This document shows positions 35,745 to 45,560 of a DNA stretch of 64,000 nt, in pieces. Origin of the DNA: Azospirillum sp. TSH64. Its GTDB lineage: Bacteria; Pseudomonadota; Alphaproteobacteria; Azospirillales; Azospirillaceae. The stretch is from NCBI RefSeq assembly GCF_003116035.1, contig NZ_LGQW01000015.1, positions 5,962,988 to 6,026,987 on the forward strand, read 5' to 3'. Under the pieces are notes generated by a model. The model did no database searches, had not been told where the DNA came from, and was given only the letters and a program-made list of their open reading frames with translations. The position numbers and the translations under genes are program-made. Position 1 is the first letter of the stretch. The number at the start of each line of letters is the position of its first letter.

Positions 35745-36470
35745 TCAGTCCCGCCGCACCGGACCCAGGCGCATTCCCTCCGGCGGCGGCCCGAAATTGA
35801 TGCGGTCCGGAGGCGCGTCGGGGATAAGAGCGACCATGCTGCGTGGAATGGTCAGATGTGGCACGTCGGCGCGGATGGTCTCGCTCATCCACAGCCAGTC
35901 GCCCCCAAGATAGCCGTTGACCAAGTCATGAGGGCGGAAGGGGAACTGCAGATGGAGGCCGCGCGGGGCGATCATCGCATAAGGATAGGGCGGCGCCCAG
36001 AAATAGGTCGCCGGCTCCCGGCTGGCGTCCACACGGTCGTGGCAGGCCGTCACCGCGAAGCTCTCCGCCAGCAGGACGCAGTGCTCGGGATGCCACACGA
36101 TGCCCCGGTCGTCGTGGATCGTTCGTTCTGCGGCGGCGCGGAGCCAGCCGCTCGAGCAGACATCGCCCGCATCCAGCCAGGCGATTGAGTAACCGGTGGC
36201 GGCCTGCACGGCGGCGTTCCGGGCTTCGGTCCGGTCGACGGCGCCGAGATCGATCACCCTGGCTGTCGTGTCTCTGCGGTCATGGGCTAGGGCTGCCGTC
36301 CGTTCGTCCGCCCTGTGCAGGGCGATCAGCAATTCGCACCGGAAACCGCCCAGCGTCGCATCGGCCATGGCATCGGACAGGGTTGCCAATGTGCGGTGCA
36401 GCAGGTTGCCCTCGCGGCTGGCGCAGACCACGATGCTGAGATGGTGATCGTGAATGGCGGAAGGAAACAT
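35745..36470 (-). CDS. GT2-family glycosyltransferase-like protein
   Basis: A 241-residue GT-A protein. It opens HHLSIVVCASREGNLLHRTLATL with the usual first beta-strand of family 2, and has YSIAWLDAGDVCSSGWLRAA near 93-112 where the DXD motif is normally found (here only one Asp, then AGD). The C-terminal part (DRINFGPPPEGMRLGP) is unfamiliar. The start at 36470 was chosen because the upstream in-frame ATG at 36587 would overlap the neighbouring reductase gene. It is probably translated with the giant protein downstream. Confidence 0.75.
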   Translation of the reverse strand: MFPSAIHDHHLSIVVCASREGNLLHRTLATLSDAMADATLGGFRCELLIALHRADERTAALAHDRRDTTARVIDLGAVDRTEARNAAVQAATGYSIAWLDAGDVCSSGWLRAAAERTIHDDRGIVWHPEHCVLLAESFAVTACHDRVDASREPATYFWAPPYPYAMIAPRGLHLQFPFRPHDLVNGYLGGDWLWMSETIRADVPHLTIPRSMVALIPDAPPDRINFGPPPEGMRLGPVRRD

Positions 36471-36495
36471 TCGGCTGCCTTCGGCTCGCGTGGTT

Positions 36496-37488
36496 TCAGG
36501 GCGTCGGCTGGAAGGGAATGGCGCTGGACTGCAGCACCGGCACCGGGGCATCCTCCTCGCCGTTGCCAAGCGGGCATCCGTGCTCACGCATCACCGCCAG
36601 AAGGTCGGCGTCGCGCAGCGGCGGAGCCCGCCATCCGGTCAGCGAGGCGGCGAGACTTGGATCGCCGTAAGCGATGTCGGTCATGCCGTCGCAACTGTTC
36701 GAGATGTCGGCGTTGACCGCTTTGCCGCTCAGGTGGATCATGCGGTCGACCACGTCACCGATCCGGTAGGGCCGTCCACCGCAAAGATTGACGACACGGC
36801 CATGGATGCCCGGGCATTCCAGTAGGGTCGCCAGGGCCTCGGCCGTGCTTTGGACGGAGATGAAATCGCGAACCGCGTTCAGGTTGCCGGCCGGCAGCGG
36901 CCGTCCCATCGTGTCCGCCGCCGCGATCCGCTGGGCAAAGCTGGGCAGGCTCAACATACTTGGCATTCCGGCGCCAATTACATTGAACGGGCGCGCTACC
37001 ACCACGGGCTGCCCACATCTGGCGGCGGCAAGCCCGATCCGGCTCTGTGCCAGCTTGCTGATGCCGTAAAGGCTGCGGGGCTCTGTGGGCGCCGTCTCAT
37101 CCAGGGGGACGAGGCTGTTCGGCAAGGGCCCATACTCGGCCGCGCTGCCGACCAGGACGAGCGGGCACCGGCGAAATTCCGACCGGGCCAGCGCCTCGAG
37201 CAGAATAGCCGCATAGCCGGCATTGAGTGCGAACAACTTTTCCGGTTTGGAGGCATCAACGGTGCCGGCCAGATGAAGGATGCCGTCCGGCCGCCAGTCC
37301 GCCAATAGGACGGCAAAATCCTCCCCTGGCCGGTCTATGGACAGGATGCCGTCATAGCGCGCCTCCGGTCGGGGCATACGGCTCGGAGTGTTGATGCCAA
37401 CCGTCAGAACCTCATGGCCGCGGCGCCGGAGTTCCGCCGTCGCCCATGTCCCGATAAAACCGTGCGCACCGGTTACGATCAAACGCAT
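36496..37488 (-). CDS. NAD(P)-dependent nucleotide-sugar epimerase/reductase
   Basis: Extended SDR of 330 residues with glycine motif GAHGFIG at 7-13, active-site YGISK (Tyr and Lys near 139-143) and Ser in VLVGSAAEYGP. The pattern VARPFNVIGAGMPS, then VRDFISVQSTAEAL and VVNLCGGRPYRIGDVV, is like GDP-4-keto-6-deoxymannose reductase (Rmd) and similar enzymes. It likely converts a 4-keto-6-deoxy nucleotide sugar made by the dehydratase at 38312-39310. The last 25 residues are Pro-rich and not conserved. Confidence 0.82.
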   Translation of the reverse strand: MRLIVTGAHGFIGTWATAELRRRGHEVLTVGINTPSRMPRPEARYDGILSIDRPGEDFAVLLADWRPDGILHLAGTVDASKPEKLFALNAGYAAILLEALARSEFRRCPLVLVGSAAEYGPLPNSLVPLDETAPTEPRSLYGISKLAQSRIGLAAARCGQPVVVARPFNVIGAGMPSMLSLPSFAQRIAAADTMGRPLPAGNLNAVRDFISVQSTAEALATLLECPGIHGRVVNLCGGRPYRIGDVVDRMIHLSGKAVNADISNSCDGMTDIAYGDPSLAASLTGWRAPPLRDADLLAVMREHGCPLGNGEEDAPVPVLQSSAIPFQPTP

Positions 37489-37550
37489 CCGTCACATCCG
37501 AAGCGATATGGAACGGGAAAATCCCAGAAGTGTGGGGCAGGCGGGCGGCA

Positions 37551-38264
37551 TCAGCGCGCGGCGGTGTCGACGGTCCATTGCTCGGCCAATGTCTGGGCAG
37601 ACTCGTAATCGTCCGGCCGACCGATGTCGAGCCACATTCCGTTGGCCTTGTAGCAATGGACGATCTCACCCCGCTCCGCAAGGGCGCGCACGAGATCCGG
37701 CATGTCCAGATAATGGCCTGAGATCAGCAGCGGACGGATCTTCTCGCGCTGGAGAATGTAGATGCCCATGCTGATGCGATGATGGTAGACGGGCTTCTCC
37801 TGATACTCGACGAGCCTGTCATTTTCATCGGTCAGCAGGACGCCGAAATCGACTTTGGTTTCACGTTCGAAGGTGGCGATCGAGGCCGCCGCGCCCACCC
37901 GCAGGTGGCAGTTGAAAAGATCGATGTAGCTGATGTCGCTCAGCACATCGCCGTTCATCACCAGGAACGTTTCCGGTAGGGTGTTCAGAATGTTTGCAAG
38001 CGGTCCGGCTGTGCCGAGCGCCTCGGTTTCCTCGCTGTAAACGAGGTCGAGTCCCAGCCGCTCTCCGTCACCGAAATAAGCTCTGATGAGGTGGCGCAGA
38101 TAGCCGACCGCGAGCGTTACGTCGCTGAATCCGTGGGAACGCAGTTGCCGGAGAATAAGTTCCAGGATGGGCATCTGGCCGACCGGCATGAGCGGCTTCG
38201 GCAGAATCGTGGTGTAGGGAGCCAGCCGCGTTCCCCGCCCGCCCGCTAGGATGACTGCATGCAT
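37551..38264 (-). CDS. Sugar-phosphate nucleotidyltransferase
   Basis: Makes an NDP-sugar from NTP and a sugar 1-phosphate. The 237-residue protein starts MHAVILAGGRGTRLAPYTT and has LPKPLMPVGQMPILELIL, the nucleotide and sugar-phosphate-binding signature, then FLVMNGDVLSDI with the metal Asp, and YQEKPVYHHRISMGIYIL and DIGRPDDYESAQ. Short length and sequence suggest the HddC/RmlA-like or mannose-1-phosphate guanylyltransferase group without a C-terminal left-handed helix. With the flanking dehydratase and reductase it forms a nucleotide-sugar pathway. Confidence 0.87.
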   Translation of the reverse strand: MHAVILAGGRGTRLAPYTTILPKPLMPVGQMPILELILRQLRSHGFSDVTLAVGYLRHLIRAYFGDGERLGLDLVYSEETEALGTAGPLANILNTLPETFLVMNGDVLSDISYIDLFNCHLRVGAAASIATFERETKVDFGVLLTDENDRLVEYQEKPVYHHRISMGIYILQREKIRPLLISGHYLDMPDLVRALAERGEIVHCYKANGMWLDIGRPDDYESAQTLAEQWTVDTAAR

Positions 38265-38311
38265 CGATGTCTCACTGTACCGCTAATTGTCTGACAAGAA
38301 GGCTGTGATGC

Positions 38312-39310
38312 TCAAACCACATAGTGTCCAGTGGAGTAGAGGGCAGAATTGCGACGGATGAAGTCGATGGTCAGCGACAATCCCTGGTCCAGATCGTACC
38401 GTGGGGTCCAGTCCAGCATGGTGCGCGCCTTCGAATTGTCCGAGATCAGCTTGTTCACCTCGCTGGCGGCCGGCCGGATGCGCGCCTCTTCCTCTTGGAG
38501 GCTGTTCTCTCCGCGTCCGGACAGCGCCAGGATGCGCAGGGCGATCTCACGCATGGTGTAGCCCGTACCAGTGCCGAGATTGATCTCTTCCCCCTCCACC
38601 CCGGCGGCCGTCGCTGCGGCGATGAAGCCGGCCGCGGTGTCTTCGACGAAGGTCATGTCGCGGACCGTGTCCAGCGAGCCGACCCGCACCGATGAGAGAT
38701 CGCTCAGCGCCTGGGAGGCTACCGATGGAATGAAGGCGCGCGCCGATTGGCGGGGGCCGAATGTATTGAAAGGCCGAATTGTCACCACAGGCAGGTTGAA
38801 GGAGCGGAAATAGCTTTCGGCGAAACGGTCCGCACCGATCTTGGATGCCGAGTAGGGGGATTGGCCCCGGCATGGATGCTGTTCGTCCATTGGGGTGCGG
38901 ATGGCGGAGCCGTAAACCTCGGAGGTGCTGGTGTGGATCAGGCGGCGGGTGCCGTGCCGTCGGGCCGCCTCCAGGATGTTCAGCGTTCCTTCGACATTGG
39001 TGCGCAGATAGCTGCGCGGCGCCGCATAGGAATAGGGGATGCCGATCAGGGCGGCCAAATGGAACACGATGTCCGCATCGCGCACCAAGCCATCGACGAA
39101 TTCGGAATCTTCGACATTGCCGAAAACGATCCGCATGTCGCGGACCGTATCGGCCGCCGCGTGCGACAGGTTGCCGATCGCGCCCTGCGCATTGTAGCGA
39201 ACCAGGGCGGTCACTGATGCCCCCTCCCGCACCAACGCCTCGGCAAGGTGGCTTCCGATGAAGCCGCCGGCGCCTGTCACTAGACATTTGATCGTGCTAA
39301 GAGATGGCAT
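38312..39310 (-). CDS. Nucleotide-sugar 4,6-dehydratase of the LegB-like SDR group
   Basis: Extended SDR of 332 residues. GAGGFIGSHLAEAL at 13-26 binds NAD. AALIGIPYSYAAPRSYLRTN, TSTSEVYG, QSPYSASKIGADRFAESY with the Tyr-Lys pair near 162-166, and RPFNTFGPRQSARAFIP are features shared with LegB-type 4,6-dehydratases of nonulosonate and related pathways. RDMTFVEDTAAGF and RPAASEVNKLISDNSKA are also typical. It should form a 4-keto-6-deoxy NDP-sugar for the reductase at 36496-37488. The 174-bp AT-rich sequence upstream (39311-39484) may hold a promoter for this three-gene set. Confidence 0.84.
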   Translation of the reverse strand: MPSLSTIKCLVTGAGGFIGSHLAEALVREGASVTALVRYNAQGAIGNLSHAAADTVRDMRIVFGNVEDSEFVDGLVRDADIVFHLAALIGIPYSYAAPRSYLRTNVEGTLNILEAARRHGTRRLIHTSTSEVYGSAIRTPMDEQHPCRGQSPYSASKIGADRFAESYFRSFNLPVVTIRPFNTFGPRQSARAFIPSVASQALSDLSSVRVGSLDTVRDMTFVEDTAAGFIAAATAAGVEGEEINLGTGTGYTMREIALRILALSGRGENSLQEEEARIRPAASEVNKLISDNSKARTMLDWTPRYDLDQGLSLTIDFIRRNSALYSTGHYVV

Positions 39311-39484
39311 CTCTTGTTTTCCGTATTGTGAGCCAAAAAGACGAGAATAACCCTAATAACAATACGAAAAACAAAATATAAAATATAATCCACATCGCAT
39401 TGCGCCGCTCCTATCTTTTTTCATTACGCCCATTTATGATTGTTGTTTGGATTTTTCATTCGGTCGGCGAAAGAGCAGCGGAAG

Positions 39485-40735
39485 CTATAAGAATTTCGTT
39501 GTATCATACCCTGATAGATTGCCAACAGAAACATTTTGTATCAGTTCTAGTTGTCGTGGAAGCGTTACGAGCTTCACGTCGTAATTTTGGACCGCATATT
39601 GACGCGCGCGGTCGCGCATATCCCGCATGCGGTCCTCGTGGCCCAGCACTTCGCCGACCCGCCCGGCAAGAGCATCGGGGTCGAAAAAATTGAACAGCAG
39701 GCCAGTCTCGCCATCGACCACGGCCTCCTCGACCGGGATGGTCGCTGAACCGATTACCGCGCATCCAGCCGCCATCGCTTCCAGGCAGGACCAGGACAGC
39801 ACGAACGGATAGGACAGGTAGACATGGGCCGCAGAAATCTGGAGCACGTTCAGATAGCGTGCGTAGGGCAGGCTGCCGACGAAATGGACGCGTGAGAGGT
39901 CGATCGAACCCAGTTCGCCCAGCATGAGTTCACGGAACGTCTTGCCCGGGGGAGGGGGGGGACCATAGCTGACGCCGTCGCCGCCGACGATCAGGACCTG
40001 CGCGTCCGGCCAGTCGTGCAGGATCCGGGGCAGGGCGCGCATGAAGATATGGAAGCCGCGATAGGGCTCCAGGTTGCGGGCGACATAGGTGACGATCCGG
40101 TCGGACCGCGTCAGCCGCCGTCCGTCAGCGAGCATGATCCAGGCGTCCGGTTCGGGGCGGACGATATCGGTGTCGACCCCCTCATGAATGATGCTGATGC
40201 GTCTGCGCATGCGGTCCGGATAAAGCGACCATTGCCAGCGGGTGGGGGTGAGTCCCCAATCGACGCTGTCGAAACTCAGGTGGTTGATGGCGTTCTTGGT
40301 TCGGATCCGGGGGGCGTCGTTGATATGGATCGGTGTGGTGGGGTCGAAGCCTATGTCGCCCCCGCTGAACAGATAGTAGAACTCGAAATAGCCCAGCACT
40401 GGCACGTCGGGCCAGACGTCCTTGACGTACAAGGTCTCGCCCCAGCCGCAATGTCCGATCACAACGTCAGGCCGGTACCCGTTCTTCTTCAGGCCAAGCC
40501 CGATCTCATAGACGGCTTGGCCGGCGATGACGCCCCGTTCGAGGTCGGATAGGTAATGGTGGGTCTGCGGCGAGGATTCGCGGAAGGTCTGATAGACGAT
40601 CAGGTCGACGCCGTTGATGCGATTGCCGTTGGACTGCGTGATGAAGGTGACACGGTGGTCCTCCTGCTGAACCAGGTGCCTCACGAGATGAAGGAACTGC
40701 CCAGGGAAATTCTGGTGGATGAAAAGGAAATTCAT
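39485..40735 (-). CDS. GT4-family glycosyltransferase
   Basis: A 416-residue GT-B enzyme. It begins MNFLFIHQNFPGQFLHLVRHL, and GHCGWGETLYVKDVWPDVPV and the mid-region SLYPDRMRRRISIIHEGVDTD are typical of the WsbB-type glycosyltransferases. The donor site includes RNLEPYRGFHIFMRALPRIL, VHFVGSLPYARYLNVLQIS and YPFVLSWSCLEAMAAGCAVIG with an EX7E-like element. An ATGA overlap couples it with the methyltransferase gene upstream. Sugar specificity unknown. Confidence 0.88.
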   Translation of the reverse strand: MNFLFIHQNFPGQFLHLVRHLVQQEDHRVTFITQSNGNRINGVDLIVYQTFRESSPQTHHYLSDLERGVIAGQAVYEIGLGLKKNGYRPDVVIGHCGWGETLYVKDVWPDVPVLGYFEFYYLFSGGDIGFDPTTPIHINDAPRIRTKNAINHLSFDSVDWGLTPTRWQWSLYPDRMRRRISIIHEGVDTDIVRPEPDAWIMLADGRRLTRSDRIVTYVARNLEPYRGFHIFMRALPRILHDWPDAQVLIVGGDGVSYGPPPPPGKTFRELMLGELGSIDLSRVHFVGSLPYARYLNVLQISAAHVYLSYPFVLSWSCLEAMAAGCAVIGSATIPVEEAVVDGETGLLFNFFDPDALAGRVGEVLGHEDRMRDMRDRARQYAVQNYDVKLVTLPRQLELIQNVSVGNLSGYDTTKFL

Positions 40736-41328
40736 GCGGCGCCGGAAGCCGAGGAGAATGGACCGTTGATGTACCGCCCGTCGGAGGACGGACGGTAGGC
40801 GACGGCATAGAGTTCCAGGATGGACTGGCGGCGCACCAGGATCGGATCGAAGCCGGCGCCCTGCAGGTCCCGGCACAGCACGGTCGGCGTGAAGCCGCAG
40901 CGATGAGCCATGAAGCTGTTTCCGGATGAGATGGCGGTGCCGAAGCCGAAAATGATGTCGTGCGCCGTGATCGGACCGGCCGGGACGGTGTAGATCGTTT
41001 CCTCCAGCCGGTCGGCCGCCACCAGTTCACAGACGCGTTGCAGATCCGGAACCGCCGCGACCAGGGCGCCGCCGGGCATCAACACCCGCCAGCACTGGCG
41101 CAGCGCCCCGAGGATCTCGTGACGGTACAGATGTTCGAGCAGATGCGAGGCCCAGACCGCATCATATGAACAATCCGGAAGCATCGACAGGTCGGTGATC
41201 GAGCCTACGATGTCCGGACCAGTCCGCCGGTCCAGGTCCATGCGGGTTTCCTGCCAGTCCGGAGCGGGAAACAGACGGTCGACGCGCGAAGGCCCAGGGG
41301 GACCGCAACCGATGTTCAGCAGCCTCAT
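40732..41328 (-). CDS. Class I SAM-dependent methyltransferase
   Basis: A 198-residue Methyltransf_11-type enzyme. Motif I is LLNIGCGPPGPSRVDR at the very N-terminus, the acidic post-I Asp is in TRMDLDRR, and motif II is YDAVWASHLLEHLYRHEI with LRQCWRVLMPGGALV. The ATG at 41328 is preferred, although its ribosome site is weak; longer starts would overlap the next gene. It probably methylates a sugar or modifies a glycan terminus, given glycosyltransferase genes on both sides. Confidence 0.82.
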   Translation of the reverse strand: MRLLNIGCGPPGPSRVDRLFPAPDWQETRMDLDRRTGPDIVGSITDLSMLPDCSYDAVWASHLLEHLYRHEILGALRQCWRVLMPGGALVAAVPDLQRVCELVAADRLEETIYTVPAGPITAHDIIFGFGTAISSGNSFMAHRCGFTPTVLCRDLQGAGFDPILVRRQSILELYAVAYRPSSDGRYINGPFSSASGAA

Positions 41329-41392
41329 CACCGGAGCCCCGCGTTTGTCGTGCTTCGGGGCCTTGCCTGTGCCTTCGCGGTCGTCCCATGCA

Positions 41393-44300
41393 TCAGGAAA
41401 AGCTCGGCGCTGGCAGGGCGGGAGCCCGTTCGACAATCCGAAGCGTGAAAGCCAGGATGGGGTCCGCGCTGATATCCGACCGATAGGGCTGGCCATTGGT
41501 CAGGACCGGGCTGCGGGCGCCGCTCAGGAAGACGATCTCATAGGCGCAGTCGAAGCGTTCAGCGAACATACCCTTCAGGCGGATGGCCAGCCCGGTCAGC
41601 GGAATGCCCAAGCCACGGCTGCCGCACAGGCTGCCGCCGCCGACCCAGGGGGTTTCCTGCCCATTGAGGTTCAGGCTCTTGTATTCGATGAAGTCGGCCG
41701 GCATCCCATCAAGAGGCGTGATGGAGAATCCTTCGATGGCGAACTTCTGATCCGGCGCGCCGGCCCATCCGCCGTCCGGTGCCTCGATGTCGCCACGGTT
41801 CTGCACATGGGCCAGCATTTTTGTGCGGATCACCGCAGGGGGCTTCGGCTGCGTTTGCGGTGCCTTGGACGGGCTGCTGTCGATCCGAGTGATCTGCACG
41901 CCCAAACTGCGACCGTCGCCCGTCCTCTGATAGGAGGTGAGAAGAACATCCGAAGGCGAGCCGGAAACCTTAATCGCGACCGCGTCGGCGGTTTTAAACA
42001 ACCATCCGTCTCCAAGCATCTGGACGTTCGCGGCCGTGGCCGGAAGCGGAGTCAGGTGGATGCTGGGAATCGGCAGCATACCGTTCTCGCCGATCCCCGT
42101 GGCTTCCCCGCGCACCACCGTGACGGCATAGACGCCAGGATGGAAGGTGATCAACTGGGCCGAGGCCGCATACTGTGCCGGTGCCTGGGTATCGGAAGTC
42201 TGGAACGGTGGCATGCTCGCTAAATCCTTCGCGCTTGAAAATATGATGCGGATGTCCTGCACAAGTGATGACTCGCCGGAGAAGGAATGGAGCCCGGCAG
42301 CATCCAAGGCAGCGTTCTCGGCGATCTTGCCAATGGATTTTCGATTGTCCATTCGGCCGGGCAGCAGCGGAACGGCTTCCGCCAGGATCGCCATCAGCCG
42401 GTCATTGATTGCCTCGGCGGTCAGGTCATAAGGCATGACATAGCCGTCTGACTCCCTGATACGCTCCGCTATGGTGCCGATATCGAAACCCACCGCCGTC
42501 AGGCCGGAGGCCCACGCATGGGACAGCGCGTAGCTCCAGGTTTCCGGGCACAGGGACGGGAAGAGGGCCAGATGCACGCGCTCGCGACGGACGAGGTCCG
42601 TCACCTCTTCTTCGGAGAAGGGGCCCGTGACGAATACGCGTTCCGTTTCAAAAAGCGCCGTATCGTCCAGGGTATAGCCGACGACGACGAATTCGAGGGG
42701 AAGGTCGCGCCTTGCCGCATCCAAGGCACAATCGAGCAGCACCGAGTGGCCCTTGTGAGCGCCGATGGCGCCGATGACACAGACCCGCCACCGACCGTTG
42801 GCGGCCGATGCCTGGACCGGAGCGGGACATGTTGGCGGACGCACCGCATCCCAGGGCACCACCGACAGACGCGCGGCGGGGGCGTGGCGGCGGACGCGGC
42901 CGGCGACGTCGTGGCTCGGCACGACAACGCGCCGGGCACCGTGCAGGACATGCGCGGTCCGCTTGCGCAACGCCGCTACGGAAATCCTCTCGCCGGTCGC
43001 GGGTGGTGTCGTCAGGGCGCAATTTTCGCAGGCCGCCAAGTCCGGCTCGCCGCAATAGCGGTTAGATGCGTCGATCATGACGATCTGCGGACAGAACCAG
43101 CTGTAGTCGTGAACATAGACGTCGTAGGGAACTCCCAGCCGACCCAGCAGGTCCAGCACGGCAGGGTCGTGGTCCAGGTAGTGCTGCACCTCGACGGAGT
43201 CCAGGCGAAGTCCTTTGAGAAAGTCGGTCAGCAGGTCGAATTCGTTGCTGGTTTGGAAGACCAGATCCTGGAGGTCGGGCTGGTCCCGATCCTCTACGCG
43301 GCACCGCCGCACATCTCCGGGCAGACTGCTGGCAGTGGTCAAAACCACGACGCGCCGCCCCTCGTTCTTGAGGGTCTCAATCCTGCGAGAAACGAAATGC
43401 GCCACGCCCCCGGCTCTGCCGAAGGTGACGATCAGGACCGTGGGCTTAGCGGGAGGGCTTTCCCTAAGGCGGGCACGATGACGGGCGAGATCCAGGCGGC
43501 GGCGGACCCCGGACAGAGGATCGTCGCGGTGGAATTGCCGGATCAGCCCGTCATAGCCCGGATGTAGCCGGTTGAGCGTGTCCAGGTTCGTTTCGGACAG
43601 GACCGCCTTCCGCCGCCCGAAGGAACGGCCGCCGACATGGGCGACGAAGACATCGGCTGCGGCCAAATGGCGCCATCCAAGCGCGCTGGCGCGGAGGCAG
43701 AAGTCGTTCTCCTCGCCATAGCCCCGGCCAAACAGCGCGACGTCCAGCAACCCGGTCGCGGCGAGGCAGTCGTGACGAATGTAGGTGCAGAACCCCACCG
43801 CGGTCGGGACTTCGATCCTGATGGCATCATTCTGGCTGCGGGCGAGGCGATGCAGCGCCGCAGCTTCTTCTGTGTCGGGAACGCGGCGGTGGGCCGGCGC
43901 CAATGGATAGCTCAGGATCTCCGCATCGTTCGACAGCGGCGTGACCGTTCCGATGTCGTGGCGGGAATAGGCGGCGAGACGAAGGCGCGCCAGCCAGTCG
44001 CCGCTGACCGCCGTGTCGCTGTTCAACAGCACAACGTCGTGTCCGCGATGCAGCGACAATGCCCGATTGACGGATCTCGGAAAGCCGAGATTCCGGTCAT
44101 TCACCAAGAGATGGATGACGCCATCTCCAGCCAGGCGCCTCAAATCGTCCGACAGCGCCGCGTCCGGGCTGGCATCGTCGACGACGATGATCTGCACCGG
44201 TCCGGTCACGCTGCCTCGAACCGACTCGATGCAGGCCAGCGTCTCTTCCCGCCCTCGGTAAACCGGAATGATGACGTCGATGTGCACGGCAGGCGGCGGC

Positions 44301-45442
44301 GCCATCCGGTCGGCGTGCCGGGCCGGACCTGCTGTCACCTCTGGGCGGGGCGTCAGTGCAATCCTTGCCGGGCGAGCCGGCGTGGCGCTCCATGGCAGAG
44401 CGTCGCCGATCGCCATGCCGGCAGCCCCTCCGGACCATTTTCCGGAACCCGGCGTCAGGCCATCGATGCCTGCGCAGGCGGTGATCTGGCCCGGTCGCAG
44501 CCCGGCCTGACGCAGGTCCAGGGAGAAGCCGTATCTCCCGTCACCGATGTTGTTGCGGCGCAAAAGCGGGTTCAGGCGGTCGGCCTGAATCGTGACTTGC
44601 CGTCCTCCCTGGTCCGAAACCCGGACTGCCAGCCGCTTGTCCGGCAAGGACGGCAGCCAAACCCAGCCTGAAAGCAGATCCTCGACGATCGAGCAGTCGC
44701 CTTCCGGCCGAACGTGATCGGGCGCCTCACCTGAACCGAGCAGGCGCCGCCCGTCGAAAAACAGCGCAAATCTGCTTCCTGGATCAACCCGGTGATCGGC
44801 AATGTGGAAGGGCAGGGCGGAGCCCGGCGGACCCATGTCGCCGAAGCGGCTGGCGAATTCGTCCGTTGGCAGATCGAAAGCGACTGTTCCCTCGATCACG
44901 AGCCGCAAGATGGCGAATCGTTCCGACGGTGAAAAGACGGACGGGTGCAAGGTTCCCTTCAGCCTACCGTCAAGATCGGGCGTTACCCAGCCGGGAGAAG
45001 CGCAGGCGACGGTGACCTCGTTCAGCAGGTCGACGCACAAGGGAGTCTGGAAAGCAGGAAAACGCTGCAGGATCAGCGCCGCGTGGTCGAGTGCCTCGTC
45101 TTGTTTGCCGAGAAGCATCAATGCCCGCGTGCGCGCAACCACAGCTTCCGCGCTCAGGCACTCTGCCGGGAAATCGTCGAGCGCCTGGAGGGCCGCGGCG
45201 GCGTTTCCGCGCGCCAGTTCGATCACGCTGAGGAAGCAGGCGAAAGACAGGCGCTTGGGCTCAAGGCGCCGGTTACGGTCGGCGAATGATAAGGCGGCTT
45301 CGTAATTTCCACGGGCCAGCGCGCAGCGCGCCAGGACGGTCAAAGCCTCTTCATGCCAGCGATTCTGTCCCAAACGGCGGGTCGCCAGGGATTCAGCGTC
45401 GGCCAGACGGCATTCGGCGAACAGTCTCTCGAAATCCACCAT
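41393..45442 (-). CDS. Giant glycosyltransferase: TPR-like, GT2, GT4 and ChW-like C-terminal domains
   Basis: One 1349-residue frame. Residues 1-210 are TPR-like helices (RNRRLEPKRLSFACFLSVIE; GNAAAALQALDDFPAECLS). A beta-rich segment lies at 220-330. A GT2 domain spans about 386-640 (IDVIIPVYRGREETLACIES; IIVVDDASPDAAL; VLLNSDTAVSGDW as the DXD site). A GT4 domain spans 666-1040 (PTVLIVTFGRAGGVAHFVSR; YVHDYSWFCPQIVMIDAS; HLALFPSLCPETWSYALSHA). From about 1200 the sequence (MLAHVQNRGDIEAPDGGWAG, then FIEYKSLNLNGQETPWVGGG) resembles clostridial hydrophobic-W (ChW) repeats. No signal peptide or transmembrane helix. It lies 118 bp after the beta-roll gene on the same strand. Confidence 0.82.
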   Translation of the reverse strand: MVDFERLFAECRLADAESLATRRLGQNRWHEEALTVLARCALARGNYEAALSFADRNRRLEPKRLSFACFLSVIELARGNAAAALQALDDFPAECLSAEAVVARTRALMLLGKQDEALDHAALILQRFPAFQTPLCVDLLNEVTVACASPGWVTPDLDGRLKGTLHPSVFSPSERFAILRLVIEGTVAFDLPTDEFASRFGDMGPPGSALPFHIADHRVDPGSRFALFFDGRRLLGSGEAPDHVRPEGDCSIVEDLLSGWVWLPSLPDKRLAVRVSDQGGRQVTIQADRLNPLLRRNNIGDGRYGFSLDLRQAGLRPGQITACAGIDGLTPGSGKWSGGAAGMAIGDALPWSATPARPARIALTPRPEVTAGPARHADRMAPPPAVHIDVIIPVYRGREETLACIESVRGSVTGPVQIIVVDDASPDAALSDDLRRLAGDGVIHLLVNDRNLGFPRSVNRALSLHRGHDVVLLNSDTAVSGDWLARLRLAAYSRHDIGTVTPLSNDAEILSYPLAPAHRRVPDTEEAAALHRLARSQNDAIRIEVPTAVGFCTYIRHDCLAATGLLDVALFGRGYGEENDFCLRASALGWRHLAAADVFVAHVGGRSFGRRKAVLSETNLDTLNRLHPGYDGLIRQFHRDDPLSGVRRRLDLARHRARLRESPPAKPTVLIVTFGRAGGVAHFVSRRIETLKNEGRRVVVLTTASSLPGDVRRCRVEDRDQPDLQDLVFQTSNEFDLLTDFLKGLRLDSVEVQHYLDHDPAVLDLLGRLGVPYDVYVHDYSWFCPQIVMIDASNRYCGEPDLAACENCALTTPPATGERISVAALRKRTAHVLHGARRVVVPSHDVAGRVRRHAPAARLSVVPWDAVRPPTCPAPVQASAANGRWRVCVIGAIGAHKGHSVLLDCALDAARRDLPLEFVVVGYTLDDTALFETERVFVTGPFSEEEVTDLVRRERVHLALFPSLCPETWSYALSHAWASGLTAVGFDIGTIAERIRESDGYVMPYDLTAEAINDRLMAILAEAVPLLPGRMDNRKSIGKIAENAALDAAGLHSFSGESSLVQDIRIIFSSAKDLASMPPFQTSDTQAPAQYAASAQLITFHPGVYAVTVVRGEATGIGENGMLPIPSIHLTPLPATAANVQMLGDGWLFKTADAVAIKVSGSPSDVLLTSYQRTGDGRSLGVQITRIDSSPSKAPQTQPKPPAVIRTKMLAHVQNRGDIEAPDGGWAGAPDQKFAIEGFSITPLDGMPADFIEYKSLNLNGQETPWVGGGSLCGSRGLGIPLTGLAIRLKGMFAERFDCAYEIVFLSGARSPVLTNGQPYRSDISADPILAFTLRIVERAPALPAPSFS

Positions 45443-45560
45443 CTTCTATAAAACGGTCGCACAAGTCTCAAGACAAACAAGGTTGCCGGACGCTCACGTG
45501 GACGCTTCCTGCCAAGGGCGGTCCTTTGCCGGTAACGACTGAAGGACCGCTACAGTGGAC

